This document shows, piece after piece, positions 63,968 to 64,000 of a stretch of 64,000 nucleotides of DNA. The translations under genes were made by a program, and so were the position numbers. The stretch's first letter is position 1. Each line of letters begins with the position of its first letter. The notes under the pieces were generated by a model that was given only the letters and a program-made list of their open reading frames with translations, did not search any database and was not told where the DNA came from. Source of the stretch: Monoplex corrugatus (Eukaryota; Mollusca; Gastropoda; Littorinimorpha; Ranellidae); assembly GCA_030674185.1 (NCBI GenBank), contig CM060315.1:93143058-93207057 (forward strand), read 5' to 3'.

Positions 63968-64000
63968 ATTAATTGCACTGGACAATTCCATATACATGCT
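63968..64000 (-). mobile_element. SINE family B 3' body running off the window
   Basis: TGGACAATTCCATATACATGC resembles GGACAACTCCATATGTGCTC at 58293. It is cut by the window edge. Confidence 0.5.

Overview
The window looks like repeat-swollen nuclear DNA of an invertebrate, most likely a marine gastropod mollusc. The reasons are a split protein gene with GT-AG introns, abundant (CA)n, (GA)n, (GAT)n and (AAT)n microsatellites, short GC-rich homopolymer runs, tRNA-derived SINEs whose body resembles a SINE I associate with gastropods, and many 5'-truncated non-LTR retrotransposon tails. There is no bacterial gene organisation. The species assignment is inference.

One conventional gene is supportable: a SLC31/CTR-type copper transporter on the minus strand, in three phase-compatible exons (63164-63086, 54910-54805, 51868-51526), about 175 residues, with introns of about 8.2 kb and 2.9 kb. 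Intron 1 holds a LINE copy split first by a 1,005-bp TTAA-flanked piggyBac-like element and then by a tRNA-derived SINE whose internal 71-bp unit has grown to about 56 copies (58.3-62.4 kb).

Almost everything else is mobile or tandem DNA. Layout: 0-5 kb, LINE ends, GA, CA and TAG repeats; 5.0-6.9 kb, 56-bp minisatellite; 7.9-8.7 kb, TTTACC-type repeat; 9-11.5 kb, SINE, LINE and TTAA-hairpin array; 12-13.9 kb, CR1/L2-type LINE tails and a SINE; 14.5-16.8 kb, 65-73-bp array; 17.7-21.1 kb, 45/50-bp array; 21.2-28 kb, a three-level nest (LINE in TTAA-hairpin element in SINE), further LINE pieces, CA repeats; 29.1-30.4 kb, a dead mariner/Tc1-type transposon; 30.8-32.0 kb, 33-bp array; 32-43 kb, SINEs, LINEs and 44-bp and 29-bp arrays; 43.3-48.0 kb, 62-bp array split by a 756-bp TTAA-flanked element; 48-51 kb, microsatellites and a 400-bp palindrome; 51.5-63.2 kb, the transporter gene.

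Two themes stand out. First, a TTAA-specific transposon group, ranging from 76-83-bp hairpins to 1-kb elements with related termini (TTAAC[C/T]CTTT), inserted repeatedly at TTAA sites whose empty versions exist elsewhere in the window. Second, many minisatellites here begin inside transposable elements (SINE bodies, LINE reading frames, LINE and SINE tails), so element insertion followed by tandem expansion seems to have built much of this region. Several patches with dense single-base deletions look like unpolished long-read sequence.
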